Source: Nostoc linckia FACHB-104 | GTDB taxonomy: Bacteria > Cyanobacteriota > Cyanobacteriia > Cyanobacteriales > Nostocaceae | Reading direction: 5' to 3' | Assembly (NCBI RefSeq): GCF_014696615.1 | Contig: NZ_JACJQJ010000013.1 | Span: 62,001-126,000 of the forward strand | DNA: 64,000 nucleotides | Shown here: one piece after another, positions 27,504 through 36,583 of the stretch | How positions within the stretch are numbered: the first letter of the stretch is position 1 | Layout of the letters: every line of letters starts with the position of its first letter | Translations under genes and position numbers: made by a program | The notes under the pieces: model-generated | What the model saw: only the letters and a program-made list of their open reading frames with translations | What the model was told of the DNA's origin: nothing | The model's database searches: none

Positions 27504-29066
27504 ATGACTCATCTTCCGCAGAGGGAACAAGAAATTTCCCAATACGTAGTTACCGCAGCACAGATGCGGGATATTGAAGAGAGGATATTTGCGGCGGGAA
27601 TGCCTGTAGTGGCTTTAATGGAAAAGGTGGCGGGACTAATTTCCCGTCGCCTGCTGGCGATGATTCCTCCTGGTAAATCTCGGGTGGGGGTTTTAGTCGG
27701 CCCGGGACACAATGGCGGCGATGCTTTGGTAGTAGCAAGGGAATTGCACTTTCAGGGATATGAGGTTTGGATTTACAACCCTTTTCCTAAAGTTAAGGAA
27801 TTAACTTCACAGCATTTGCAATATGCCCAGAGTTTAGGGATACCCTGTTATCAAGCAATTGAGCAGTTGCCAGATTGTGATTTATTAGTTGATGGTTTGT
27901 TTGGCTTTGGTTTAGAAAGAAAGCTAACGGATGCTGTAGCATCTGCTATCGAGCAATTTAATACTTGGAAACAGCCGATTTTTAGCATTGATTTACCTTC
28001 CGGCTTACACACTGATACTGGTGAAGTCTTAGGGACAGCAATTCGTGCTACGCACACGTTTTGCTTGGGTTTGTGGAAGCAAGGTTTTTTACAGGATCAG
28101 GCTTTAGATTATCTTGGCAAAGCTGAGTTAATAGATTTTGATATTCCCTTGGCTGATGTGCAAGCTGTACTTCAAGATGCACCCAAAATTACCCGCATCA
28201 CCACAGCCAAAGCTATCTCAAATTTACCTTTACCCCGTCCCCCAGTCACCCACAAATACAAAGAAGGACATTTACTGTTAATTTGCGGTTCTCATCGTTA
28301 TGCTGGTGGGGCAATTTTAACCGCTTTGGGTGCCCGTGCTAGTGGTGTGGGAATGCTCTCTATTGCTGTACCAGAGTATATTAAACCGATTCTGGTGTCC
28401 CATTTACCAGAAGCTTTAGTGGTGGGCTGTCCAGAGACAGAGACAGGAGCGATCGCTCATTTACAATTACCAGAAAACACCGATTTAAATTCCTTTGATG
28501 CGATCGCTTGTGGCCCTGGTTTAACTACAGATAGTACTCCCATTGTGCAACAGGTAATCGCAAGCGAACGCCCCTTGTTGCTCGATGCTGATGGTTTAAA
28601 TATCTTGGCACAAATGGGAACCATCCCCACCTTACAAAAACGCCAAGCTACAACCATACTTACACCCCATGAAGGTGAATTTAAGCGATTATTTCCCGAT
28701 ATCCCTAATATTCATCAAGATAGAGTCAAAGCTGTGCGATCAGCCGCCATGCAAAGTGGCGCAATAGTTTTGTTAAAAGGCGCAAGAACAGCGATCGCCA
28801 ATTCCCAAGGTTCAGTGTGGCTAAATCCCAAAAGTACCCCAGCATTAGCCCGTGGTGGTAGCGGCGATGTGTTAACTGGGATACTTGGCGGACTTCTGGC
28901 ACAAGCCGTAAAAAAACAAATCCCTCTAGAAGATATGGTTGCAACTGCTTCTTGGTGGCATTCCCAAGCCGGAATTTTAGCAGCCGCAGAACGTACAGAA
29001 TTAGGTGTAGATGCGTTTACTTTGACACAGTATTTGATGAAAGCGGTTAGGGGGATTGGGGATTAG
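27504..29066 (+). CDS. nnrDE: Bifunctional NAD(P)HX epimerase / ADP-dependent NAD(P)HX dehydratase
   Basis: The ATG at 27504 (MTHLPQREQEISQYVVTAAQ) gives 520 residues, preferred to a TTG 30 bp upstream. The N-terminal NnrE (YjeF_N) domain, about 15-220, contains VLVGPGHNGGDALVVAREL and IFSIDLPSGLHTDTG. The C-terminal NnrD dehydratase domain (about 240-515) has HLLLICGSHRYAGGAILTAL, LTPHEGEFKRLF and the ALARGGSGDVLTGIL phosphate-binding motif. It repairs damaged NAD(P)H hydrates. The fused form matches the usual bacterial YjeF. Confidence 0.95.
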   Translation: MTHLPQREQEISQYVVTAAQMRDIEERIFAAGMPVVALMEKVAGLISRRLLAMIPPGKSRVGVLVGPGHNGGDALVVARELHFQGYEVWIYNPFPKVKELTSQHLQYAQSLGIPCYQAIEQLPDCDLLVDGLFGFGLERKLTDAVASAIEQFNTWKQPIFSIDLPSGLHTDTGEVLGTAIRATHTFCLGLWKQGFLQDQALDYLGKAELIDFDIPLADVQAVLQDAPKITRITTAKAISNLPLPRPPVTHKYKEGHLLLICGSHRYAGGAILTALGARASGVGMLSIAVPEYIKPILVSHLPEALVVGCPETETGAIAHLQLPENTDLNSFDAIACGPGLTTDSTPIVQQVIASERPLLLDADGLNILAQMGTIPTLQKRQATTILTPHEGEFKRLFPDIPNIHQDRVKAVRSAAMQSGAIVLLKGARTAIANSQGSVWLNPKSTPALARGGSGDVLTGILGGLLAQAVKKQIPLEDMVATASWWHSQAGILAAAERTELGVDAFTLTQYLMKAVRGIGD

Positions 29067-29378
29067 GGATTAGGGATTGGGGACTGGGGACTGGGGACTG
29101 GGGATGAGAGAGATGAGGAGGAAACAACAAATTACCCATTACCCATGCCCAATGCCCCATGCCCAATGTCCAATGCCCAATAAAAAATCCCTTTCCGAAT
29201 CAGAAATTGAGCATATTAATGATGAAGTCTAAATTCCCGTCCGAAATTAGGCGGGAATGTAAATAAATTTTCTAATTATCGGTGAAGAGTAGTTATTGGC
29301 AGTAACACACTTTCCTGAAAACTTATCTGTCAAATGTATTTTTTATACTAAATCTGTGACCGTAAATAGGAGTAATCT
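29067..29378. repeat. STRR-rich spacer and small hairpin
   Basis: Heptamer units GGGGACT and GGGATTA run from about 29050 to 29102, followed by CCCATTACCCATGCCCAATG-type decamers. A 7-bp stem (ATTCCCG 29233-29239 with CGGGAAT 29252-29258) could be a terminator. No gene. Confidence 0.55.
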
Positions 29379-29609
29379 ATGTCCAACAATACTACTAGTC
29401 AAGTTGTCACAAATTCTGCTGCTATAGGCAATACAAGTCAAAGTTATGGAGCATTTGACATTGCTGTGGGAGTTTCAGCGATTGTTTTTCCCATTATTTT
29501 AGTTCTCAGTATTAATGCTTATAGAAAATACCGTACTGCTGCTCGGCGGGAAAAAATCGCCCATTTAGAGAAAGTTTGGCGGATGACTAGTGCTAAGAAG
29601 AATGTTTGA
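29379..29609 (+). CDS. Small single-pass membrane protein
   Basis: This 76-residue protein has a polar N-terminus (SNNTTSQVVTNSAAIGNTSQ), one transmembrane helix (DIAVGVSAIVFPIILVLSI) and a basic C-terminal tail (YRKYRTAARREKIAHLEKVW), so N-out/C-in topology is expected. An AGGAG precedes the ATG. Its stop lies 17 bp before the start of the TPR gene, so the two are likely co-translated. The family is unknown. Confidence 0.7.
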   Translation: MSNNTTSQVVTNSAAIGNTSQSYGAFDIAVGVSAIVFPIILVLSINAYRKYRTAARREKIAHLEKVWRMTSAKKNV

Positions 29610-29626
29610 GAAAGGAAATCTCGAAG

Positions 29627-31273
29627 ATGAAGTATATATTTTTAATATGGGTGCTGATATTATCTTTACTTGTTCCGAGCAGTGCGATGTCTACGACGGG
29701 CTACGCCTACGCTCTTACACAACAGCCTTATACTTTAATATCTGGGCTGGGAACACATCACCATCCGGTATCTACCGAAAATCCCCAAGCGCAACAGTTT
29801 TTCGATCAAGGATTAAATTTAATTTACGCCTTCAACCATGAGGAGGCGGCGCGTTCTTTTAAATATGCGGCGGAACTCGATCCACATTTAGCAATGGCTT
29901 ATTGGGGAATGGCACTAGCTTTGGGGCCTAATATTAACCTGGATATAGACAGCGATCGCGAATTAGCGGCTTATGAAGCTATACAAAAAGCTGTGGCGTT
30001 GTCTGAATATGCATCACCAGAGGAACAGGATTATATTAATGCCTTAGCTAAACGCTATTCTAATAATCCCCGTGCATATTTATATAAGCTAGCGGTAGAT
30101 TACAAAAACGCGATGTCAGATTTAGTCAAGCGTTATCCCCAAGATTTGGATGCCAAGACACTATACGCTGAAAGCTTGATGGATTTGCACCCTTGGCAAC
30201 ACTGGACTAAAGATGGCAAACCGTTAGAAGATACCGAAGAGATTGTAGCGGTTTTAGAATCGGTACTGCAAAGTGACCCCAATCATCCGGGGGCGAATCA
30301 CTACTATATCCATGCAGTAGAAGCGTCACTAACTCCCGAACGCGCCCTAGCAAGTGCTAACCGTTTACAAACCCTAGTACCAGCAGCCGGACACTTGGTA
30401 CATATGCCATCCCACATTTATTTTCGTGTGGGAGAATATACCAAAGCCATGCAGTCAAATGCCCTAGCGATCGCCCAAGATGAAGCTTACATTGTCAAAA
30501 ATCACATTGAGGGCGTTTATCCGGCGATGTACTATAGCCACAACGTGCATTTTTTGGTAGTAGCCGCAGCGATGGCTGGTAGATATCAGGATGCAGTGCA
30601 AGCCGCAGATAAATTAGTCACAATGGCTACCCCCTTTGTCGAGAAAGAACCAATGGTTGAGGGCTACCTAGGGACTAAACTATTGATTCAGACCCGCTTT
30701 AGTGATTGGGATAATATTTTAAACACACCTGCTCCCGATGATAAATTTGTGACAACTAAAGCGCTATGGCATTTTGCTCGGGGGATGGCGAACGCCAGTA
30801 CTGGTAAACTAAAGGATGCAGAGAGCGATCGCGCTGCTTTATCAACTGCCCAAAAAACAATGCCCGCCACCGCAACTATTGGCATGAGTCCCGCCAGTAG
30901 TATTTTAGACATCGCCAGCAACCAGTTAGACGCGAAGATTGCCAAAGCCAAACAAAACTATGAATCTGCAATTAAATACTTAGAAACAGCAGTAGCCGTG
31001 GAAGATGCCCTCAACTACATGGAACCACCAGACTGGTACATTTCCACCAGAGAAGCATTAGGTGGTGCTTTATTAGCCAAGGGTGATTATGCAGCCGCCG
31101 AAAAAGTATTTCGTGCAGATTTACAAAAATATCCTTTGAACGGGCGTTCATTATTTGGTTTACAAGCAAGTTTGCAAGCCCAAGGACAAGAAAACGCCGC
31201 CAAACTTGTGCAAGCTCAATTCAACACAGTTTGGAAAGATACCGATACTCAACTATTGGTGGAGAATTTTTAA
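29627..31273 (+). CDS. Exported TPR-repeat protein
   Basis: The ATG at 29627 (MKYIFLIWVLILSLLVPSSA), with AAAGGAAA upstream, gives 548 residues and a good signal peptide; a TTG at 29606 is rejected. The mature protein begins with an HHHPVSTENPQAQQFFDQGL segment, then helix-turn-helix TPR units (AFNHEEAARSFKYAAELDPH; AMAYWGMALALGP; YKNAMSDLVKRYPQDLDAK; later GDYAAAEKVFRADLQKYPLN). Related bacterial proteins are usually annotated simply as TPR proteins. It probably works in the periplasm as a scaffold. Paired with the preceding small membrane protein. Confidence 0.8.
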   Translation: MKYIFLIWVLILSLLVPSSAMSTTGYAYALTQQPYTLISGLGTHHHPVSTENPQAQQFFDQGLNLIYAFNHEEAARSFKYAAELDPHLAMAYWGMALALGPNINLDIDSDRELAAYEAIQKAVALSEYASPEEQDYINALAKRYSNNPRAYLYKLAVDYKNAMSDLVKRYPQDLDAKTLYAESLMDLHPWQHWTKDGKPLEDTEEIVAVLESVLQSDPNHPGANHYYIHAVEASLTPERALASANRLQTLVPAAGHLVHMPSHIYFRVGEYTKAMQSNALAIAQDEAYIVKNHIEGVYPAMYYSHNVHFLVVAAAMAGRYQDAVQAADKLVTMATPFVEKEPMVEGYLGTKLLIQTRFSDWDNILNTPAPDDKFVTTKALWHFARGMANASTGKLKDAESDRAALSTAQKTMPATATIGMSPASSILDIASNQLDAKIAKAKQNYESAIKYLETAVAVEDALNYMEPPDWYISTREALGGALLAKGDYAAAEKVFRADLQKYPLNGRSLFGLQASLQAQGQENAAKLVQAQFNTVWKDTDTQLLVENF

Positions 31274-31440
31274 TGGGGCATTGGGCATGGGGCATGGGGC
31301 ATGGGGCATGGGGCATTGGGCATTAGTAATTTATTCTCCCCCTGCTCCCTGCTCCCTGCCCCCTTGCTTTTCCCAATCCCCAATCCCCAATCCCCAATCC
31401 CCAGTCCCCAGCCCCCAATCCCTAACCCCTAATCCCTTGC
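31272..31440. repeat. Convergent STRR tracts
   Basis: GGGGCAT units (31272-31325) face CCCCAAT/CCCCAGT heptamers (31370-31440), lying between the convergent TPR and DUF4058 genes. The CCCCAAT side runs into the end of the DUF4058 gene. No coding function. Confidence 0.7.
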
Positions 31441-32207
31441 TGGCGTAAAAGAGTATCAGCCCATGCAGCATCTTCTGGTTTTAAGGATGGTACTGGTTCT
31501 TGATGATAATCAATTGCTAAATGATATCTGGCACGATTGTATATACCATTTAGTAAAGATTGCAAATCTAAAATTGGTTCTGTATCTTCTGACTGTAAGG
31601 GTAATGAGAATACAGGAATTCTTTCTCTGATGCTAAAGCCGTATAATTTAGCTTGGGGACGAGTTTCACTTCTACTAATGAGAATTTGATAATCTGTTAC
31701 CGGAACTTCCCCTAAAATTGACATGGGTTTGCCACTTCTGAGCAAATCAATTTCTACTAAGTGAGAAAGGCTAGCTAAAACTTGTTTGCGTTTGGTTTCA
31801 TAAGCTTTTCTACCTTCCCCTGTCCGTTTATTTTTAGGGGATAAAACTTCGATAGAAGTGACAACAAAACCTGTAGAAACTTCGCGAACTTCTAAATAAC
31901 TTTCTCTACTATATTCAGGTACAGGTATCATTACCGTTATACCTTCTGAGGTGGCAGTTTGAGTAACCGTTGATGAGTATTGCTGCTGTGATGTTTGTTG
32001 AGAAAAAATCGAAACATCAGGTATGCCTACTAATACAGAATCAGAGTCATCACTTAAATAAGTACGTTGTTCAATTGCAACTCGATATTGTGGGGGAATA
32101 TTCTCCTCAATAGTATCTGCTAGGGCTGTAATCAATCGATGATGTACCTCTGCCCAAAACACAGGATTTTCTAAATAAGGATTCATTCCAGGAAATGGAG
32201 AATTCAT
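31422..32207 (-). CDS. DUF4058 family protein
   Basis: The ATG at 32207 (MNSPFPGMNPYLENPVFWAE) gives 261 residues. This opening is the signature of the DUF4058 family, abundant in cyanobacteria and planctomycetes and of unknown function. Further family features are VLSPKNKRTGEGRKAYETKR and the LLRSGKPM stretch, resembling an Uma2/PD-(D/E)XK-like fold. The C-terminal codons are embedded in an STRR tract. No partner gene is evident. Confidence 0.88.
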   Translation of the reverse strand: MNSPFPGMNPYLENPVFWAEVHHRLITALADTIEENIPPQYRVAIEQRTYLSDDSDSVLVGIPDVSIFSQQTSQQQYSSTVTQTATSEGITVMIPVPEYSRESYLEVREVSTGFVVTSIEVLSPKNKRTGEGRKAYETKRKQVLASLSHLVEIDLLRSGKPMSILGEVPVTDYQILISRSETRPQAKLYGFSIRERIPVFSLPLQSEDTEPILDLQSLLNGIYNRARYHLAIDYHQEPVPSLKPEDAAWADTLLRQQGIRG

Positions 32208-32347
32208 AAGGCAATGAGTCAAGAGTCAAGGGTTAAAAATCAAAGGGAACAGGGAACAGGGAACAGATAACAGGAAGCAGAGCATTATTTTTCATTTTGA
32301 ATTTTTTTCTCCCCAGCCACCAGTCACCAGTCCCCAGTCCCTAGCCC

Positions 32348-33097
32348 CTAAAACTGCCTTACCAATGGCTGACCGTCTTTAACTTCGCCAACTAAGACTA
32401 AATCAACGCAATTGACGAAGATACCATTTTCGAGAACACCAGGAATGTTATTCAGTGTTTTTTCTAGGTTTACAGGGTCGTCAATAGAGTCAAAGCGTAC
32501 ATCTAAAACGAAGTTGCCTTGGTCGGTGATGACTGGGCCAGCTTTTTTCACGCCCATACGGAGTTCTGGTTTACCGCCTAGTTTCTTGATAGCGTCAGTT
32601 ACAGGAGTAATCGCCATAGGAATTACTTCCACTGGAACTGCAAAGCTAGAACCCAAACGGTCTACTAACTTCCCGCTATCAACTACAACAATGAACTGAT
32701 TTGCCAAATAATCTACAACTTTTTCGCGGGTGTGGGCTGCACCACCGCCTTTAATTAAATTCTTCTGGGGGTCAACTTCATCCGCCCCATCAATGGCAAT
32801 ATCAATGTGGTCAATAGCGTCCAAAGTAGTGAGAGGAACGCCGTATTGCTTTGCTAGCACTTCTGATTGAAACGAAGTAGGAACGCCCACAATATCTTTG
32901 AGTTCACCAGATTGAAGGCGTTCTCCCAAAAACTGAATGGTATACGCCGTGGTTGAACCCGTACCCAACCCGACAATCGAACCTGATTTGACTAAAGCGG
33001 CTGCGGCTTTGCCAACTTCTTGCTTCATCAACTTCACGGGGTCTGCTGCTGCGGTCATTCCCAAAAATGCTCCATATAACTTATCTAAAATGAACAT
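32348..33097 (-). CDS. rpiA: Ribose-5-phosphate isomerase A
   Basis: The enzyme interconverts ribose-5-phosphate and ribulose-5-phosphate in the Calvin and pentose phosphate pathways. Motifs seen: [27 protein letters not shown] with catalytic Asp, and [14 protein letters not shown] with the catalytic Glu/Lys region. From the ATG at 33097 it has 249 residues; an ATG at 33058 ([20 protein letters not shown]) would give about 236, closer to the family norm, so the first 13 residues are uncertain. Cytosolic, monocistronic. Confidence 0.95.
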   Translation of the reverse strand: MFILDKLYGAFLGMTAAADPVKLMKQEVGKAAAALVKSGSIVGLGTGSTTAYTIQFLGERLQSGELKDIVGVPTSFQSEVLAKQYGVPLTTLDAIDHIDIAIDGADEVDPQKNLIKGGGAAHTREKVVDYLANQFIVVVDSGKLVDRLGSSFAVPVEVIPMAITPVTDAIKKLGGKPELRMGVKKAGPVITDQGNFVLDVRFDSIDDPVNLEKTLNNIPGVLENGIFVNCVDLVLVGEVKDGQPLVRQF

Positions 33098-33335
33098 AAC
33101 CTAAAGTCACATACATTTTGCGTTGGAGTTTGGGGATTGGGAACTGGTGACTGGGAACTAGGGACTGGGGATTGGGGACAAGGAAGATGAGGGGAGAAAT
33201 AATTCACAATTCAAAAGTTAAGAAATATACTTTACTTTTGAACTTGAACTCTTGTACAGGCGCGATTCATCGTGTCTCTCTGACTCTTAACCAACACCAA
33301 ACACCAAACCCCAAACAACTAATAAAAATATAATT

Positions 33336-34016
33336 ATGCGTCAATTTCTCAGTGCGGTTTCTTTAGTTTTTTTGCTACAAAACTTACCGACATTTCAACT
33401 ATTACAAGTAGCACAAGCAACTTCTAGTGACTCATCTGAGGCTATTCAACAAGTAGTTGCTGCTAAATGGATGAGTAACTCTTCTGATGGCAAGTTTTAT
33501 CCAGAAAGGTTTGTGAGTCGGGCAGAATTAGCCGCGATTATGGTTAAGGTTTTTCGCTTAGATAAACGTCAGGCTGTTAGCAAAGAAAATGTAGCAACTC
33601 CTGATGTACCATCCTCTCATTGGGCATTTAATGATATTCAAACAGTTTTAAAAACCGATATTATGAAAGGCTATCGGGGTAATTTGTTTTTTCCTAATCA
33701 AAGGGTGACAAAGGCAGAAGCCTTAGCAATTTTTGCTCAAGCTTACGGTGTATTTCAGTTTCCTGAAGATACTGTCAAAGACATTCTCTCTTCCCATCCA
33801 GACGCAGCTTCAATTCCCACTTGGGCTAGACAAGCGATCGCTACTGTAATTACTGAAGGTTTTCTGACTACAGATGCTCAAGGAAATATTTTCCCATTAC
33901 GTCCGATGACGCGGGGGGATATGGCTGATGTATTAAGTAAATATTTGCAACGACAGCAGAAACAACCAGACACTCCAGTAGTTCCTACGAGTCCGGATAG
34001 CCCACAATTACCTTAG
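33336..34016 (+). CDS. SLH-domain protein, exported
   Basis: This 226-residue protein has a signal peptide ending near VAQA. Three S-layer-homology motifs follow: about residues 38-70 (WMSNSSDGKFYPERFVSRAE), 90-130 (DVPSSHWAFNDIQTVLKTDI and KGYRGNLFFPNQRVTKAEAL) and 150-205 (IPTWARQAIATVITEGFLTT, ending RPMTRGDMADVL). A Pro-rich tail ends the protein. Cyanobacterial SLH proteins are usually porins or anchors to peptidoglycan; this short one lacks a porin barrel. The next gene is on the other strand. Confidence 0.85.
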   Translation: MRQFLSAVSLVFLLQNLPTFQLLQVAQATSSDSSEAIQQVVAAKWMSNSSDGKFYPERFVSRAELAAIMVKVFRLDKRQAVSKENVATPDVPSSHWAFNDIQTVLKTDIMKGYRGNLFFPNQRVTKAEALAIFAQAYGVFQFPEDTVKDILSSHPDAASIPTWARQAIATVITEGFLTTDAQGNIFPLRPMTRGDMADVLSKYLQRQQKQPDTPVVPTSPDSPQLP

Positions 34017-34142
34017 TCACTGGGATTGAATCAGAATCAGGTTTTCAGGCTTAAAAGCCTTTAAAGGCTGATGGATAATGTTTTGCGATCGCTTTTGTGG
34101 CTGGCGATGTTTGAATTGTGGTCAAAGCGATCGCAGATTCTA

Positions 34143-34242
34143 ATACCAAATTAAATAATTGTGGCGACACATCAATAATATTCTAGAGGGCACGGCATTG
34201 CCGTACCCCTACAATCTGTCGGATTATTTTTCCAAATAGGTA
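34143..34242. mobile_element. Small element, family B copy (ATACCAA ends)
   Basis: This copy begins ATACCAAATTAAATAATTGT, continues GGCGACACATCAATAATATTC and a GGCACGGCATTGCCGTACCCC hairpin, and ends near a degraded AAATAGGTA. Its reverse complement matches 36353-36453 along the whole length. Non-coding. Confidence 0.55.
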
Positions 34243-34280
34243 AATTATGCGGATTTTGTAGACAGAAATTTTTAACAAAA

Positions 34281-34500
34281 AACTTGTGTTCTGTACGAAT
34301 CAACTTGTGTTCTGTACGAATCAACTTGTGTTCTGTACGAATCAACTTGTGTTCTGTACGAATCAACTTGTGTTCTGTACGAATCGACTTGTGTTCTGTA
34401 CGAATCGACTTGTGTTCTGTACGAATTAACTTGTGTTCTGTACGAATCAACTTGTGTTCTGTACGAATCAACTTGTGTTCTGTACAAATCAACTTGTGTT
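34281..34500. repeat. 21-bp minisatellite, ten full copies plus a partial one
   Basis: The unit AACTTGTGTTCTGTACGAATC is repeated head to tail every 21 bp from 34281, with only scattered changes (AACTT to GACTT in copies 6 and 7, ATC to ATT in copy 7, CGAAT to CAAAT in copy 10). The eleventh copy is cut off at 34500. Because 21 is divisible by three, several frames stay open and encode fake 7-residue repeats. There are no spacers, so it is not a CRISPR. The rest of 34017-34554 holds no gene. Confidence 0.95.
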
Positions 34501-34554
34501 GTTAACCAACAAACTTATACTAATTCACAAATAATATAATACAAATGCCAGCCC

Positions 34555-36051
34555 TTACTGTTGCAGCCTTTTCTGAGCAGATACTAGCAATTTTTGTGCT
34601 TCTGCGTAGGCTGTTGTTCCGGCTTGGATAGTTTTCAGGCGATTGATAATGCCTTGGATTTTACCTTTTAACTGCTGAGGATTAGCAGGAGGCGAAGCAA
34701 TCAAACCTTGAATTTGCTCATTTGCTGCTTGAAGAGATGCTTGTGCTTCACTTTCGGCTTTGCGTCGAGTTTCAATAATGCCTAAGTTAGTTTGATATTC
34801 TGCTAGAAGTTTTTGCGCGGCTACATAGCCTGGTTCTTCAACGCGAATGTTTTCTAGCTGGTCGATTGATTTTTGCCATAATTTTGCAATTTGTTCCCAT
34901 TGAACTACAGAGTGGGGCGGATTTTGTGATGCTTTGGCAGCTGCTAGGGCAAATTGCTTTGCTGCTTCAATATATGTACCGCTACGAGGATCGGCTACTG
35001 TTTTGAGTTTGACTTGATAACCAGCTAATAACCTTTGTGCTTCTAAGTAGCGAGGATTTTCTGTAGGAATTTGATTGAGACGTTTAATCGCCTGTTCCCA
35101 CAGTTCTGTTGCGGCTTTGGCTTGTGTCGGTTGGATTTTTTCGGCTTCTAAATCAAATTCTTGCGCCGCAGCAATAAATGTACCGATGCGGGCGTTATCA
35201 AAATCGCGTTTGTAGGCTTTGAGTTTACTTTGTGCAGTTTCTCCCGCGAATGTGGCTTTGGGGATTTGATCTAATTGATCTATAGCTGCTTGCCAAGAAG
35301 CGATCGCATTTTCTTTATCCTTAATGGTACTAGCTTTGTCGTATTGCTGGCGTGCTAGTTTTAGCGCCATTTCTCCTTGTTCTAGGGGTGTAAAAGCATT
35401 CCTATCTTGGAAAGCTACAGCTTCTATCCGCGCTACTCTCCCACGCGCAGCTTCAAATTCATCTACAGTAAACTTCCAAGTGCAACCAAAAAAATTACAA
35501 TAAGCTTTGGGATAATATCCTAAAAACCAAACTGGTAAGTTATTTAAATTGTTTTGAGCTGCTGCAGCTTTTTGGGAACCTTGCTCAATATCAGCTGGGC
35601 TAGTAGCTTGATTAATTAACTGGTCTGCTTGCTCTAGGTTTTTAATTGCCTCACGATAGTGATAATCCATATTGATGTAGCTAGGCAATAACAGGATGGG
35701 AGCAGCATTAGCAACAGGCCAGCGAATCATAGGGTAAGGCAAATTTACTACCCATAATATTCCTGCGGAACTGCCTAAAAGTATAGTTACCCATTTTAAT
35801 TTGGTAAAAAAACCCGGCGATTGATTAGCTTTTGCGGCTTGTTTGAGTACTTTCTCGCTAAATTGTGGATAGATATCAATCACGCTATCCCGTAATTCAT
35901 CCAATTTAGCGCGATCGCCTTTTTCTTTACACAGTTGTTCTAATCGCTTAATTACTATTTCCTGCTCAATTTTTCCTACCTGATCTTTACCACTACATCG
36001 TTGAACTTCTGCTTGCAAAATTTGTAGAGCTTTTTTATTGAGACGATACAT
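34555..36051 (-). CDS. Membrane-anchored helical repeat protein, unknown function
   Basis: The product is 498 residues. An N-terminal helical region (about 1-80) is followed by a hydrophobic segment (WVTILLGSSAGILWVVNLPY). A long extra-membrane part is built from repeats of the type AAQEFDLEAEKIQPTQAKAA / WEQAIKRLNQIPTENPRYLE / AQRLLAGYQVKLKTVADPRS, which recur about four times with YxxAQxLLAxYQ as the marker. These look like TPR-like helical hairpins. One CNFFGC pair could form a disulfide. I do not recognise a named family. ATG start. Confidence 0.65.
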   Translation of the reverse strand: MYRLNKKALQILQAEVQRCSGKDQVGKIEQEIVIKRLEQLCKEKGDRAKLDELRDSVIDIYPQFSEKVLKQAAKANQSPGFFTKLKWVTILLGSSAGILWVVNLPYPMIRWPVANAAPILLLPSYINMDYHYREAIKNLEQADQLINQATSPADIEQGSQKAAAAQNNLNNLPVWFLGYYPKAYCNFFGCTWKFTVDEFEAARGRVARIEAVAFQDRNAFTPLEQGEMALKLARQQYDKASTIKDKENAIASWQAAIDQLDQIPKATFAGETAQSKLKAYKRDFDNARIGTFIAAAQEFDLEAEKIQPTQAKAATELWEQAIKRLNQIPTENPRYLEAQRLLAGYQVKLKTVADPRSGTYIEAAKQFALAAAKASQNPPHSVVQWEQIAKLWQKSIDQLENIRVEEPGYVAAQKLLAEYQTNLGIIETRRKAESEAQASLQAANEQIQGLIASPPANPQQLKGKIQGIINRLKTIQAGTTAYAEAQKLLVSAQKRLQQ

Positions 36052-36279
36052 AGGAATTATATGTAATTTATAATCCTAGTATTCCCATGCTGTGCCTACT
36101 TATAAATTAATACGCTGGGGTTAAGCTGATTAGCGATTGATTTGTAACTTACTTAAAAAAGGCAGATCAATTGGGGGATTCTCCCCCAAACCCCCGATTG
36201 GGTGACGGTTGCGTCCCCCAAACCCCCTCCAAAATGATTGTTCTGTTTTGTTGTTGAGTCACTAGTTTTTTGGTTTTGT

Positions 36280-36335
36280 TCAGGACTTACGCAAAATTTG
36301 TCATTGCGACCGGAACGTAGTGCAATAATGCTCGG
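36280..36335. mobile_element. Truncated family A MITE end
   Basis: CAGGACTTACGCAAAATTTG, then TCATTGCGACCGGAACGTAG, is the reverse complement of the right end of copy 1 (21180-21243), minus a few bases. The other terminal repeat is absent, so this is a decayed copy. It lies beside the family B element at 36353. Confidence 0.6.
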
Positions 36336-36352
36336 TTAAGGATTTTTAACTC

Positions 36353-36453
36353 ATACCAATTTGAAAAAAGAATGCGACAGATTGTAGGGGCACAGGCATT
36401 GCCTTGCCCTCTAGAATATATTGATGTGTCGCAAACATTATTTGAATTGGTAT
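36353..36453. mobile_element. Small element, family B copy
   Basis: The ends ATACCAATTTGAAAAAAGAA (36353 on) and TTATTTGAATTGGTAT (to 36453) are imperfect inverted repeats over roughly 28 bp, including ATGCGACA / TGTCGCAA. The interior is GTAGGGGCACAGGCATTGCC followed by TTGCCCTCTAGAATATATTG. It is homologous in inverse orientation to 34143-34242, and one end recurs at 56527-56553. It has no coding capacity. Confidence 0.6.
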
Positions 36454-36583
36454 CAGAATTTGGTTTGGGGAAAAGGTGTACCCCTGGGGGGAAGCAAGCT
36501 ACGCGTAGCGTCTTTGCAGGAGAAAGGGTAAGGGTTAAAGATTTTTTCTTGCCCCTTTTCCCCTAGCCCTTTTGCCTTTAACC

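Noticed and set aside
29590-29841. Overlapping 83-codon frame at the start of the TPR gene
   Set aside because: It overlaps the signal peptide and first repeat of the clearly coding TPR gene in another frame.
34281-34500. Possible CRISPR array
   Set aside because: Units are directly adjacent with no unique spacers, and no cas genes are near.
34172-34505. Several overlapping repeat-encoding reading frames with 7-residue periods on both strands
   Set aside because: They arise because the DNA repeat is 21 bp long; all lie inside the minisatellite and none has a ribosome site.
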